Part shown: positions 1 through 8,124 of the stretch, one piece after another
Numbering within the stretch: the stretch's first letter is position 1
How the letters are laid out: the number at the start of each line of letters is the position of its first letter
The notes under the pieces: generated by a model
What the model saw: the letters and a program-made list of their open reading frames with translations, nothing else
What the model was told of the DNA's origin: nothing
Databases searched by the model: none
Origin: Anaerolineales bacterium
GTDB lineage: Bacteria > Chloroflexota > Anaerolineae > Anaerolineales > Villigracilaceae
NCBI GenBank assembly: GCA_026928255.1
Contig: JAIXKJ010000003.1
Coordinates: 707,833-771,832 of the forward strand
DNA length: 64,000 nt
Direction: 5' to 3'
Made by a program: the position numbers and the translations under genes

Positions 1-2
1 AA

Positions 3-638
3 TACCTCGCTTCGCACCCCGAAGCGGAAGACAACCTCCCGCCCCTCTCCGAATTAAGCCGCGAGCTGGGCGTGGGAGTTTCCGCTTTAAGGGAACAGCT
101 CGAAGTGGCGCGAGCGCTTGGGCTGGTGGAAGTCAAGCCGCGCACGGGAACGAGGCGCAAACCTTACGCCTTCGCCCCCGCTGTGATGCAAAGTCTTCGT
201 TATGCCATCGCGTTGAATCGCGATCACTTCATCGCCTTCGCCGATTTGCGCCAGCACATCGAAAGCGTCTACTGGCGCGAAGCCGTTCAACAGTTGACGG
301 AAGAAGACCGTCAACTGTTGCGCGAACTGGTAGCGCGCGCGCAGAAAAAATTGCAAAACTCTCCGCCCGAAATTCCGCACCCCGAACACCGCGAATTGCA
401 CATCGTCATTTATCAGCGCTTGGACAATCCGTTTGTGATCGGCTTATTACAATCTTATTGGGACGCCTATGAATCTGTGGGATTAAATTTTTACGCCGAC
501 TATAATTATTTAACCGAAGTTTGGAATTACCATCAAAAAATGGTCGAGGCAATTTGCGCCGACGACGTCGAGGGCGGTTATAAAGCGCTCGTCGAACACA
601 CCGATCTTTTGCATCAACTTATCACATCGTCGCAATGA
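3..638 (+). CDS. GntR-family regulator, FadR/FCD subfamily (5' end cut by window edge)
   Basis: The frame is open from the window edge, so the true start lies upstream; a GTG at 72 is internal and not the start. The first residues match the recognition part of a GntR winged helix (PLSELSRELGVGVSALREQL, then a wing with GLVEVKPRTGTRRKPY). The rest is a helical FCD ligand domain. Its candidate metal-binding histidines are seen in HRELHIVIY, YHQKMVEAI and VEHTDLLH. Such proteins bind small organic acids and control transport or catabolism. It ends 22 bp before korA in the same direction, so control of or co-transcription with the oxidoreductase is plausible but unproven. The effector cannot be deduced. 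Confidence 0.85.
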   Translation, partial: YLASHPEAEDNLPPLSELSRELGVGVSALREQLEVARALGLVEVKPRTGTRRKPYAFAPAVMQSLRYAIALNRDHFIAFADLRQHIESVYWREAVQQLTEEDRQLLRELVARAQKKLQNSPPEIPHPEHRELHIVIYQRLDNPFVIGLLQSYWDAYESVGLNFYADYNYLTEVWNYHQKMVEAICADDVEGGYKALVEHTDLLHQLITSSQ

Positions 639-660
639 CGAAAACCTTTCGAGGAGTTTT

Positions 661-2637
661 ATGAACAAGATAGTGAACGATTTTTCGATCACCATTGGCA
701 CGCGGAACGGCTCCGGCAGTTCTACCGCCAACACGACCATTTTGAGGTCTATCTTCAAAATGGGCGTTCCCGTTTCGGGAAAAAACTTATTCCCTTCCAA
801 CATTCAAGGCTTGCCGACTTGGTACACCATCCGCGTCAATAAAGACGGATACCTCGCCCGCAAAGACGTGAGCGAAGTCGTCGTCGCCATCAACGCGGAT
901 TCGTTCTCGCGCGATCAAGCGGCGGTGGCGTCGGGCGGCGTCTTCTTTTACTCCGACGACATCCGCTTGCCAATCACCCGCACCGACATTTCAGTTTATC
1001 CGATTCCAATTAAGACTCTCATTCGCAACGACGCGAACGTGCCGAGCGACTTCCGCGAGTTGGTCGGCAATATGATTTACGTCGGCGCGGTGGCGCAAAT
1101 TCTCGGCATTGACATGGACGCCATTCGCGCCGCGTTGACCTTTCACTTCAAAGGCAAACAGAAGCCGATTGACATGAACCTCAACGCCGTCAAAAACGGC
1201 GCGGAATGGGCGAAGGAAAATCTGCAAAAGACCGACCCGTTCTACATCGAGCCGATGAACAAAACCGAAGGGTTGATCATGGCAGACGGTAACACCGCCG
1301 CCGCCATCGGCTCGATTTTCGGCGGCGTGCAATTCGCGGGTTGGTATCCGATTACGCCCGCTTCGTCGGTCGCAGAATCGTTGAGCGAATACCTGCCCCT
1401 GCTCCGCAAACGCGAAGACGGAAAACACACCTACGCCGTCGTCCAAGCGGAAGACGAACTCGCCGCGCTCGGCATGGCGATTGGCGCGGGCTGGTCGGGT
1501 TTGCGAGCGATGACTTCCACTTCGGGACCGGGACTTTCGCTGATGACTGAGTTTGCGGGCTTGGCATACTACGCCGAAGTCCCCGTCGTTATTTGGGACG
1601 TTCAGCGCGTCGGTCCCAGCACGGGGTTGCCTACGCGCACATCGCAAGCGGACTTAACCTTCACCGCCTTTATCGGCCACGGCGATTCGCAATCGGTCAT
1701 CCTTTTGCCCGGCGACGTGGACGAATGCTTTGACTTTGGCTGGAAATCCTTCGACCTCGCCGAACGCCTGCAAACGCCGATTTTCGTTTTGAGCGACCTC
1801 GACATGGGCATGAACCAATGGATGAGCAAACCGTTTGATTATCCCGAAGTTCCGATGGATCGCGGCAAAGTGCTTTGGGAAAAAGACCTCGAAGAATTAA
1901 AGGGAAATTGGGGGCGCTACCTCGACAAAGACGGCGACGCAATTCCCTACCGCACGATGCCCGGCAATAAACATCCGCTCAGTTCGTACTTCACACGCGG
2001 AACGGGACACGACGAATACGCCAAATACACCGAGGACGCGAACATGTACCTCAAAAATATGGATCGCCTCGTTCGCAAACACCAAGCCGCCAAGCAATAC
2101 GTCCCCGCGCCGATTTTGCACGAGCGAAAAGGCGCGACAGCCGGCATCCTCGCTTTCGGCTCGACGAAGAACGCCATCTTTGAAGCGCAAGATCAATTGC
2201 AAGCGGAACACGGCTTGACGACCGATTTCCTCCGCATTCGCGCCGTCCCCTTCTCCAAAGAAGTGGACGACTACATTCAATCGCGCGATCAAATCTTCGT
2301 CGTTGAAATGAACCGCGACGCGCAACTTCTGCAATTGCTCTACATGGAATATCCGCAACATGCGACGAAGTTCAAATCCGTCGCCTACCAAGACGGGTTG
2401 CCCGCCTCTGCAAAATGGGTGCGCGAAGGAATCCTCGCCGTGTACGAAGCGCCCGCCAAGAAAACGACAAAGAAGACGGCGAAGCCCGCCGCGAAGAAAG
2501 CGTCGGCGAAGGGAAAAGCCGCGCCGAAGAAAACCGCTAAAACGTCGGTTAAGGCGGCGAAGAAAGTCGTCGTAAAAAAGAGCAGCGTTAAGAAAACGTC
2601 GGCGAAGAAGAGCAAGCCCGCCGCGAAGCGCAAATAA
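661..2637 (+). CDS. korA: 2-oxoacid:ferredoxin oxidoreductase, fused gamma-alpha subunit, with Lys-rich C-terminal tail
   Basis: This is the large subunit of a KorAB-type enzyme that oxidatively decarboxylates a 2-oxoacid to acyl-CoA and reduces ferredoxin. Residues about 8-190 form the gamma domain (TIGTRNGSGSS start). The alpha pyrimidine-binding part begins near 205 and carries the family YPITP motif at 229-233. A good ribosome site (GAGGAG, four bases before ATG) supports the start. It is followed 25 bp later by korB. Oddity: residues 600-658 are an extra tail of Lys, Ala, Thr, Ser and Pro with 24 Lys and 1 Arg in 59 residues and no acidic residue, like histone H1 tails; the family normally stops before this. 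The substrate (2-oxoglutarate or another 2-oxoacid) cannot be fixed from sequence alone. Confidence 0.92.
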   Translation: MNKIVNDFSITIGTRNGSGSSTANTTILRSIFKMGVPVSGKNLFPSNIQGLPTWYTIRVNKDGYLARKDVSEVVVAINADSFSRDQAAVASGGVFFYSDDIRLPITRTDISVYPIPIKTLIRNDANVPSDFRELVGNMIYVGAVAQILGIDMDAIRAALTFHFKGKQKPIDMNLNAVKNGAEWAKENLQKTDPFYIEPMNKTEGLIMADGNTAAAIGSIFGGVQFAGWYPITPASSVAESLSEYLPLLRKREDGKHTYAVVQAEDELAALGMAIGAGWSGLRAMTSTSGPGLSLMTEFAGLAYYAEVPVVIWDVQRVGPSTGLPTRTSQADLTFTAFIGHGDSQSVILLPGDVDECFDFGWKSFDLAERLQTPIFVLSDLDMGMNQWMSKPFDYPEVPMDRGKVLWEKDLEELKGNWGRYLDKDGDAIPYRTMPGNKHPLSSYFTRGTGHDEYAKYTEDANMYLKNMDRLVRKHQAAKQYVPAPILHERKGATAGILAFGSTKNAIFEAQDQLQAEHGLTTDFLRIRAVPFSKEVDDYIQSRDQIFVVEMNRDAQLLQLLYMEYPQHATKFKSVAYQDGLPASAKWVREGILAVYEAPAKKTTKKTAKPAAKKASAKGKAAPKKTAKTSVKAAKKVVVKKSSVKKTSAKKSKPAAKRK

Positions 2638-2662
2638 TTATCGGTAAAAAGGAGTAAAGATT

Positions 2663-3718
2663 ATGAATGCAACGCTTCCTATGGCGGGCGCTCCCGCCAA
2701 CACAAACGCGATTGGTTTGACCAAGCACGACTATCGCGGCGCGCCGACGACTTTATGTCAGGGCTGCGGACATAACTCGATTTCGAGTCAAATCGTCGCG
2801 GCGATGTACGAGATGGACGTTATGCCCGAAGACGTGGTGAAATTTTCCGGCATCGGTTGTTCGTCTAAATCGCCGACTTATTTTTTGAACCGCAGTTTTG
2901 GTTTTAACTCGCTGCACGGGCGCATGCCGTCCATCGCCACGGGCGCGCTGTTTGGCGACGCGAAACTGAAGGGCATCGGCGTTTCGGGCGACGGCGACAG
3001 CGTCAGCATTGGCATGGGACAATTCAAACACGCCATGCGCCGCAACGTCAACATGGTTTACATTGTCGAGAATAACGGCGTGTACGGGTTGACGAAAGGT
3101 CAATTTTCCGCCACTGCCGAAAAAGGACTCGAACTGAAACGACAAGGCGAAAATCCGTTTTTGCCGATTGACGTGTGCATGGAAGGCATCATCTCAAACG
3201 CGACTTTCGTGGCGCGCTCTTTTGCCGGCAACGCCAAGCAAGTGAAGGAGTTGCTCAAAGCGGCGTTCGCGCATAAGGGCATTGCGCTGCTGGACATTAT
3301 CAGCCCGTGCGTTACTTTCAACAATAACGATTACGCGCATCACTCGTATGCGTGGAGCAAAGAACACGAAGAACCGCTGCAAGATATTACTTACATCGCG
3401 CCGCGCAATGAAATCGTCCTCGAACAAGAAATGCTCGACGGCGAAATCCGCGACGTGGCGCTGCACGACGGTTCGATCATCCGCTTGAAGAACTTGGACA
3501 AGGGACACGACCCGACGAATCGCGCCGAAGCCATGCGCGTCCTCGAAGAAGCGCGTTTGAACGATTGGCTAATCACGGGTTTGATTTACGTTAACGAAAA
3601 CAAGCCGTCGTTGATTGACCTGCACAATTTAGTGGACGCGCCGCTCAACCGCTTGAACGAATCGGACTTGCGCCCCGAACGCGCCATGCTCGATAAAGTC
3701 AACGCGATGATGTTTTAG
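2663..3718 (+). CDS. korB: 2-oxoacid:ferredoxin oxidoreductase, beta subunit (TPP and 4Fe-4S)
   Basis: This is the partner of the upstream alpha subunit. The thiamine-diphosphate motif is seen as GDGD at 109-112 followed by ENNGVYGLTKGQ. Cysteines for one 4Fe-4S cluster are C32 and C35 (LCQGCGHNS), C66 (GIGCSSK) and one near 216 (SPCVTF). At 351 residues it is slightly longer than the usual 280-340, with an added C-terminal segment rich in charged residues. AAGGAG lies nine bases upstream of ATG. With korA it makes a complete two-subunit enzyme, since gamma is fused and no separate delta subunit is present; ferredoxin must be encoded elsewhere. An intrinsic terminator follows at 3766. Confidence 0.93.
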   Translation: MNATLPMAGAPANTNAIGLTKHDYRGAPTTLCQGCGHNSISSQIVAAMYEMDVMPEDVVKFSGIGCSSKSPTYFLNRSFGFNSLHGRMPSIATGALFGDAKLKGIGVSGDGDSVSIGMGQFKHAMRRNVNMVYIVENNGVYGLTKGQFSATAEKGLELKRQGENPFLPIDVCMEGIISNATFVARSFAGNAKQVKELLKAAFAHKGIALLDIISPCVTFNNNDYAHHSYAWSKEHEEPLQDITYIAPRNEIVLEQEMLDGEIRDVALHDGSIIRLKNLDKGHDPTNRAEAMRVLEEARLNDWLITGLIYVNENKPSLIDLHNLVDAPLNRLNESDLRPERAMLDKVNAMMF

Positions 3719-3765
3719 CGTTTGAAAACCTAAACACAAAGGCGCGAAGAGACAAAAGAAATTTG

Positions 3766-3790
3766 CCCCTCTCTTTTTGAGAGGGGTTTT
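3766..3790 (+). terminator. intrinsic terminator after korB, abutting arfB
   Basis: A perfect 8-bp stem (CCCCTCTC / GAGAGGGG) with a T5 loop is followed by TTTTCTCC. It ends the korAB unit. The right arm contains the only Shine-Dalgarno-like sequence before arfB, whose ATG is 10 bases downstream, so the hairpin could also hide that site. Confidence 0.75.
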
Positions 3791-3796
3791 CTCCTA

Positions 3797-4198
3797 ATGA
3801 AAAATCTTGATTCTGAAATTGAGTTTGATTTTGTCCGCGCTTCGGGGGCGGGCGGACAAAACGTCAACAAAGTTTCGACGGCGGCGCAACTGCGCTTTAA
3901 TATCGCTCAATCCGCTTCGTTGACCGACGACGTGAAAGGGCGCTTAATTCGCCTCGCGGGCAAGCGCGTCAACGCGGAGGGGATTTTAGTCATCGAGGCG
4001 AAGCGCTTCCGCGCTCAAGAGAAAAATCGAGCGGACGCGCTCGCTAAATTTTACGAGTTGATTCGCAAGGCGAACGAAAAGCCGAAAACGCGCCGTAAAA
4101 CCAAGCCGACGAAAGCCTCGCAAGAAGCGCGGATTCAATCCAAGAAAAAGCGCGGAGAAACAAAAAGACTTCGGCAAAAGTCAGGTTACGAGCAATAA
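3797..4198 (+). CDS. arfB: peptidyl-tRNA hydrolase ArfB (ribosome rescue)
   Basis: This is a small release-factor-like protein. The GGQ motif lies near the N-terminus ([16 protein letters not shown]), where ArfB/ICT1 proteins carry it, with no codon-recognition domains before it. The C-terminal third is strongly basic (KTRRKTKPTK and KKKRGETKRLRQ), the tail that in this family enters the empty mRNA channel of stalled ribosomes. At 133 residues it matches the family length of about 130-140. It hydrolyses peptidyl-tRNA on ribosomes lacking a stop codon. The start sits directly after the korB terminator; the likely ribosome site is inside that hairpin. Confidence 0.93.
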   Translation: MKNLDSEIEFDFVRASGAGGQNVNKVSTAAQLRFNIAQSASLTDDVKGRLIRLAGKRVNAEGILVIEAKRFRAQEKNRADALAKFYELIRKANEKPKTRRKTKPTKASQEARIQSKKKRGETKRLRQKSGYEQ

Positions 4199-4221
4199 GA
4201 GACTTCGCCCTTCAACCTTCG

Positions 4222-4247
4222 ACCTTAAACTTTCAACCTTCACCCTC
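4222..4247 (+). repeat. dispersed 26-bp intergenic repeat, copy 1
   Basis: ACCTTAAACTTTCAACCTTC followed by ACCCTC matches a stretch at 24538-24563 at 22 of 26 positions in the same orientation. Both sit in short intergenic gaps and continue into imperfect CAACCTT / AAACTTT words. I do not see a mobile-element end here. Confidence 0.55.
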
Positions 4248-4257
4248 TGCCCCTGCC

Positions 4258-5148
4258 ATGCAAAAACCTCATTCCTTCGTCGGCTTAATTTCAGGCTTAA
4301 TCGCCGCTTCGATTTGGGGCGGCATGTACGTCGTCAGCAAGGTTGTGCTGGAAGTCATCCCCCCGTTTACGCTGTTGCTTATTCGGCTGGTTATGGGCGC
4401 GGCGGCGCTCGGCGTCGTCCTCTACTTTCAACGACGCGGCGCCCCCAACCCGCCAACCTTCACGCGCAAATTATTCTGGGACAGTTTTTGGGTCGGCGTG
4501 GTCGGCTACGGCATTTCGCTCGGATTTCAATTCGTCGGCACAAAACTTTCCAACGCCTCAAACGGCTCGCTAGTTACTTCCGCCACGCCCGCCTTCGTTT
4601 TGCTCTTTGCGCCGTTTTTGCTCGGAGAAAAAAACACGCCGCGCCGCATGATTGCGTTGGCGCTTTCCACGCTGGGCGTCGTCGCCGTGATTGACCCGCG
4701 CACGGCGAATCTTTCATCTTCGTTTTTTTGGGGCAACCTCAGTCTGCTTGGCGCGGCGCTGACTTGGGCGCTGTACTCGACGCTGGTGCGCAAAGTCGTT
4801 CAGTCTCAAGATTTAATTGCGTCCAGCGCGGTGATGCTCGTCGGCGGCATTCCGTCCAGTTTGCTGTTTTCCATTTGGGAAGTCAACGCGCAAGGCGTCG
4901 GCGAAATCACTTGGGGAATCGTCGGCGGGCTGCTCTTTCTCGGATTTATCTCCACCGCGCTGGCGATGTTTTTGTGGAATTACGCCTTCGCCGAATTGCC
5001 CGCCGCCGTCGCCTCGCTGACGTTTTTCGCGCAACCCGTCGTCGGGACTCTTCTCGGCTGGCTTTTCCTCTCCGAAAAGATTACGCCGCTTTTCGTCGTC
5101 GGCGGAATCTTAATCGGAGCGGGAATCATCGTCGCTTCAAAGGAATAA
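4258..5148 (+). CDS. DMT-superfamily (EamA) permease, 10 membrane helices
   Basis: This is a membrane transporter of 296 residues with two EamA repeats of about five helices each. The first starts GLISGLIAASIWGGMYVVSK and the second GNLSLLGAALTWALYSTLVR. The internal symmetry and the length near 300 are typical of drug/metabolite exporters; the substrate cannot be predicted. No clear ribosome site precedes the ATG. The gene is convergent with pyruvate kinase and only 22 bp separate the two stops. Its promoter may lie in the repeat-containing gap after arfB. Confidence 0.88.
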   Translation: MQKPHSFVGLISGLIAASIWGGMYVVSKVVLEVIPPFTLLLIRLVMGAAALGVVLYFQRRGAPNPPTFTRKLFWDSFWVGVVGYGISLGFQFVGTKLSNASNGSLVTSATPAFVLLFAPFLLGEKNTPRRMIALALSTLGVVAVIDPRTANLSSSFFWGNLSLLGAALTWALYSTLVRKVVQSQDLIASSAVMLVGGIPSSLLFSIWEVNAQGVGEITWGIVGGLLFLGFISTALAMFLWNYAFAELPAAVASLTFFAQPVVGTLLGWLFLSEKITPLFVVGGILIGAGIIVASKE

Positions 5149-5170
5149 AAAAGGGAGGGGAAGCGGCGCG

Positions 5171-6640
5171 TTATTTTCTCGCCAACTTCCGCGCCAACGA
5201 AATAGTCGGCGCGTCCGCGACGGTGTGCAACAACGCCATATTGGGCGGACGCTGCTCGCCGATGGGAAATCCGCAAACTAAAACCACTTGTTGACCGGGA
5301 TGGATGCCCGACTTCAACAACACCGAATCCACTTCCGACAGCATGTCGTCCATCGTCTTGGCAAATTTCACAAGGTTCGGGCGCACGCCCCATAAAAACG
5401 ACAACTGCCCCAACGTCGTCTGTTCGGGCGTGAAGGCGAGGATTTGCTTGGACGGGCGCGCTTTCGACATCAGCCAGGCGGAGCGTCCGCGCATGGTGAA
5501 AACCGAAACGGCTTGCACGTCGGGATCGTTCGCCAACACGTTGGAGGCGCGAGACATCGAAGCCGCATCCGATTCGTCCGCGTTCATTTTCAAATCGGAG
5601 CGATTGCCCCACTCTTTGAAATGCGCTTCCGCCTCCGTAACGATGCGCGACATCATCTCCACCGCCAGAGCGGGATATTCGCCCGAAGCCGTTTCCGCCG
5701 AAAGCATGACCGCGTCCGTGCCGTCAAAAACGGCGTTCGCCACGTCCGACGCTTCGGCGCGAGTCGGCAGCGGATTTTGAATCATCGACTCCAACATCTG
5801 CGTGGCGGTGATGACCAACTTTGTGCGCGCATTCGCCGAGCGGATGATGGTCTTTTGCAGCGAGGGCACTTGCTCCGGCGGAAGTTCCACGCCCAAATCG
5901 CCGCGAGCGACCATCACGCCGTCCACCACTTCGAGGATTTCTTCCAACTCGACCATCGCTTCCGGTTTTTCCAGTTTGGCGATTAACAACGGCTCATGCT
6001 TGCCCGCAGACAATTCCTGAATGGCGGCGCGGACTTCGCGCACGTCGTTCGCGCTGCGGACAAAAGAAATCGCAACGGCGTCCACGCCTTGCGCGATGCC
6101 AAACGCCAAGTCCGCTTTGTCTTTGTCCGTAAACCCCGCAATGCGAAGTTTTACGCCGGGCAAATTAATTCCCTTGTGCGAAGACAAAGTTCCGCCGACT
6201 TTGACGACAGCGTGAATTTGTCTGCCGACGGCGGAGACGACTTGCAACGCCAAACGCCCGTCGTCTAAAAGCAGATTATCGCCATTTTGAACCGACTCAA
6301 ATAATTCGCGGAAGTCCACGGGGATAATTTGAATTTCTCCTTGCGGCGGCTCGTCGTGCGAATCGTACAAACAGACTTCTTCGTTAACCGCGAGTTGAAT
6401 CGGCTCGTCCAACTTTCCCACGCGGATTTTCGGTCCTTGCAAATCTTGCAAAATGCCGACGGGCATATCCAGCCGTTTCGACACGTTGCGAATCCGTCGA
6501 ACGCTGAGTTCGTGGCGTTCGTGCGTGCCGTGCGAAAAATTCAAACGGGCGACGTTCATCCCCGCTTTGATTAAAGCTTCCAACCCTTCTTCCGAATCCG
6601 AAGCGGGACCAATCGTTGCGACAATCTTTGCGTTACGCAT
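5171..6640 (-). CDS. pyk: pyruvate kinase (K+-independent type by motif)
   Basis: This enzyme converts PEP and ADP to pyruvate and ATP, the last step of glycolysis. It begins with the family start (MRNAKIVATIGPASDS). The catalytic core includes VMVARGDLGVELP and ETASGEYP, and the C-terminal regulatory domain is present; 489 residues is normal. The segment LQGPKIRV at 67-74 places Leu, Gln, Lys71 and Val at the positions that in the rabbit enzyme are Thr113, Lys114, Glu117 and Thr120. In the known family split, Lys at 117 replaces the activating K+. The ribosome site AGGAAA precedes ATG. It has its own promoter about 80 bp upstream. Confidence 0.96.
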   Translation of the reverse strand: MRNAKIVATIGPASDSEEGLEALIKAGMNVARLNFSHGTHERHELSVRRIRNVSKRLDMPVGILQDLQGPKIRVGKLDEPIQLAVNEEVCLYDSHDEPPQGEIQIIPVDFRELFESVQNGDNLLLDDGRLALQVVSAVGRQIHAVVKVGGTLSSHKGINLPGVKLRIAGFTDKDKADLAFGIAQGVDAVAISFVRSANDVREVRAAIQELSAGKHEPLLIAKLEKPEAMVELEEILEVVDGVMVARGDLGVELPPEQVPSLQKTIIRSANARTKLVITATQMLESMIQNPLPTRAEASDVANAVFDGTDAVMLSAETASGEYPALAVEMMSRIVTEAEAHFKEWGNRSDLKMNADESDAASMSRASNVLANDPDVQAVSVFTMRGRSAWLMSKARPSKQILAFTPEQTTLGQLSFLWGVRPNLVKFAKTMDDMLSEVDSVLLKSGIHPGQQVVLVCGFPIGEQRPPNMALLHTVADAPTISLARKLARK

Positions 6641-6700
6641 TTCTGTTTCCTGTCAATCATGATGTAAATTTCGCGTTGAAAATCAAGCGATAAATCTTAA

Positions 6701-6710
6701 GGTTGCAACC
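6701..6710. promoter_or_regulatory. perfect 10-bp palindrome in the pyk leader
   Basis: GGTTGCAACC is a perfect palindrome lying just downstream of the predicted pyk transcription start (about 6715). Its position suits a repressor operator. No regulator can be named, and chance cannot be excluded for one 10-bp site. Confidence 0.35.
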
Positions 6711-6721
6711 AAAACGCCCCG

Positions 6722-6750
6722 ATGATAGAGTTAAAACCGAAGCCTGTCAA
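6722..6750 (-). promoter_or_regulatory. sigma-70-type promoter of pyk
   Basis: Read on the minus strand, TTGACA (6745-6750), a 17-bp spacer and TATCAT (6722-6727) form a near-consensus promoter. It would give a leader of about 75 bases before the pyk ATG. Confidence 0.75.
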
Positions 6751-6763
6751 GTTATGGTGTTAA

Positions 6764-6800
6764 CAAAAAAATCGGCGCGGAGTTACGCTCTCCGCGCCGA
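6764..6800 (-). terminator. intrinsic terminator of the rocD-ald-CoA-transferase operon
   Basis: An 11-bp perfect stem (TCGGCGCGGAG / CTCCGCGCCGA) with a 7-base loop is followed on the minus strand by a run of seven U. It lies 14 bases after the CoA-transferase stop and just upstream of the pyk promoter. Confidence 0.9.
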
Positions 6801-6813
6801 AAACTTCCGATTC

Positions 6814-8124
6814 TTACAAATAAAACAATTCTTTCGCCTGTTTCTCCAATTCGTCGCGGAAGACGGGGTTGGCGATATTAATCAGCGCCTGCGCCCGCTG
6901 GCGAATGGATTTTCCGTACAAGTCGGCGATGCCGTATTCTGTCGCCACAAAACGGATGTGGTTGCGCGTGGTTACAACGCCCGCGCCTTGATTCAACATC
7001 GGAACAATTTTGCTCAACTGCGTTCCGTCGCGCAGAGTTGCCGTGCTGGGCATGGCGATGATGGGAACGCCGCCTTTGGAGCGCGACGCGCCGTAGATGA
7101 AGTCCAATTGCCCGCCTACGCCGCTGAATAATTTCGGTCCGATGCTGTCGGCGCAGACTTGACCGGTCAGGTCAATTTCAATCGCCGAGTTGACCGCCAC
7201 CATGCGCTCGTTCTGCGCGATGACAAACGGATCGTTGACATATTCCGTCGGGTGCATTTCCACCATTGGGTTGTCGTGCGCCCACTCGTATAATTTTTTT
7301 GTGCCGAGAATAAATCCCGCCACAATTTTTCCAGGGTGCAGCGTCTTGCGCGCGTTGGTCAGCACGCCCGCGTTGACCAACTCCACTACGCCGTCTGAAA
7401 ACAATTCGGTGTGAATGCCGAGATCTTTTTTGTCCGCCAAAAATTTCAAAACCGCGTCGGGGATCGAGCCAATGCCCAATTGCATGGTCGCGCCGTCGGG
7501 GATGAGCGAAGCGACGTGGCGGGCAATATCTTCAATCACTGGCGAAGCGCCTTCCGCCGTCATCTTGTGTTCTGGAATCGGGTAATTGACCGGCACGATA
7601 TAATTCAAACGGCTGACGTGAATAAAGGCGTCGCCCAACGTGCGCGGCATTTGGTCGTTGACTTCGGCGATGATAATCTTCGCCGATTCCGCCGCCGACT
7701 TGGTCAAGCCGACTTCCACGCCGAGACTGCAAAAGCCGTGTTCGTCCGGGCGCGAGACGTGAATAAACGCCACATCCACAGGCAGGACGCCGCGCTTAAA
7801 CAAGAGCGGAAATTCCGAAAGCAACACGGGCGTAAAATCCGCGCGCCCTTCTTGCACCGCCTTGCGAATGTTCGCGCTGATAAACATCGAGTTGACGCGC
7901 AGATGTCCTTCCATTTCGGGGGCGACATAATCCGCCGCGCCGACAGTCAGCGCCTGACAAATTTCCACGTCGCGCACGTTCGGCGCGTGTTTGACCAACG
8001 CCGCCAGCAATTCCTTCGGCACGGACACGTTGCCCGTCAAAAAAACGCGGTCGCCCGATTTGACTTGCTTGACGGCTTCTTCCGCCGTAGTTACCCGCGA
8101 TTGATAAATTGCCATTGCGCTCAT
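6814..8124 (-). CDS. acetyl-CoA hydrolase/transferase family CoA-transferase (4-hydroxybutyrate CoA-transferase-like)
   Basis: This protein moves CoA between an acyl-CoA and a free acid. The family motif QLGIGSIPDAV lies at 215-225 and the catalytic glutamate is E240 in GIHTELFSDG, matching the Glu that forms the CoA-thioester in 4-hydroxybutyrate CoA-transferase. The length of 436 residues is normal for that group. Its ATG overlaps the stop of the upstream alanine-dehydrogenase-like gene by 4 bases, so the two are translationally coupled. With the aminotransferase further upstream this suggests amino-acid fermentation or catabolism ending in a CoA-ester. The exact acid (acetate, butyrate or 4-hydroxybutyrate) is not determined. 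Confidence 0.88.
   Translation of the reverse strand: MSAMAIYQSRVTTAEEAVKQVKSGDRVFLTGNVSVPKELLAALVKHAPNVRDVEICQALTVGAADYVAPEMEGHLRVNSMFISANIRKAVQEGRADFTPVLLSEFPLLFKRGVLPVDVAFIHVSRPDEHGFCSLGVEVGLTKSAAESAKIIIAEVNDQMPRTLGDAFIHVSRLNYIVPVNYPIPEHKMTAEGASPVIEDIARHVASLIPDGATMQLGIGSIPDAVLKFLADKKDLGIHTELFSDGVVELVNAGVLTNARKTLHPGKIVAGFILGTKKLYEWAHDNPMVEMHPTEYVNDPFVIAQNERMVAVNSAIEIDLTGQVCADSIGPKLFSGVGGQLDFIYGASRSKGGVPIIAMPSTATLRDGTQLSKIVPMLNQGAGVVTTRNHIRFVATEYGIADLYGKSIRQRAQALINIANPVFRDELEKQAKELFYL

Noticed and set aside
2360..2637. Frameshift as the cause of the Lys-rich KorA tail
   Set aside because: The tail continues in the same frame with Lys codons AAA/AAG to a normal stop 25 bp before korB, and a similar shorter tail occurs on HppA.
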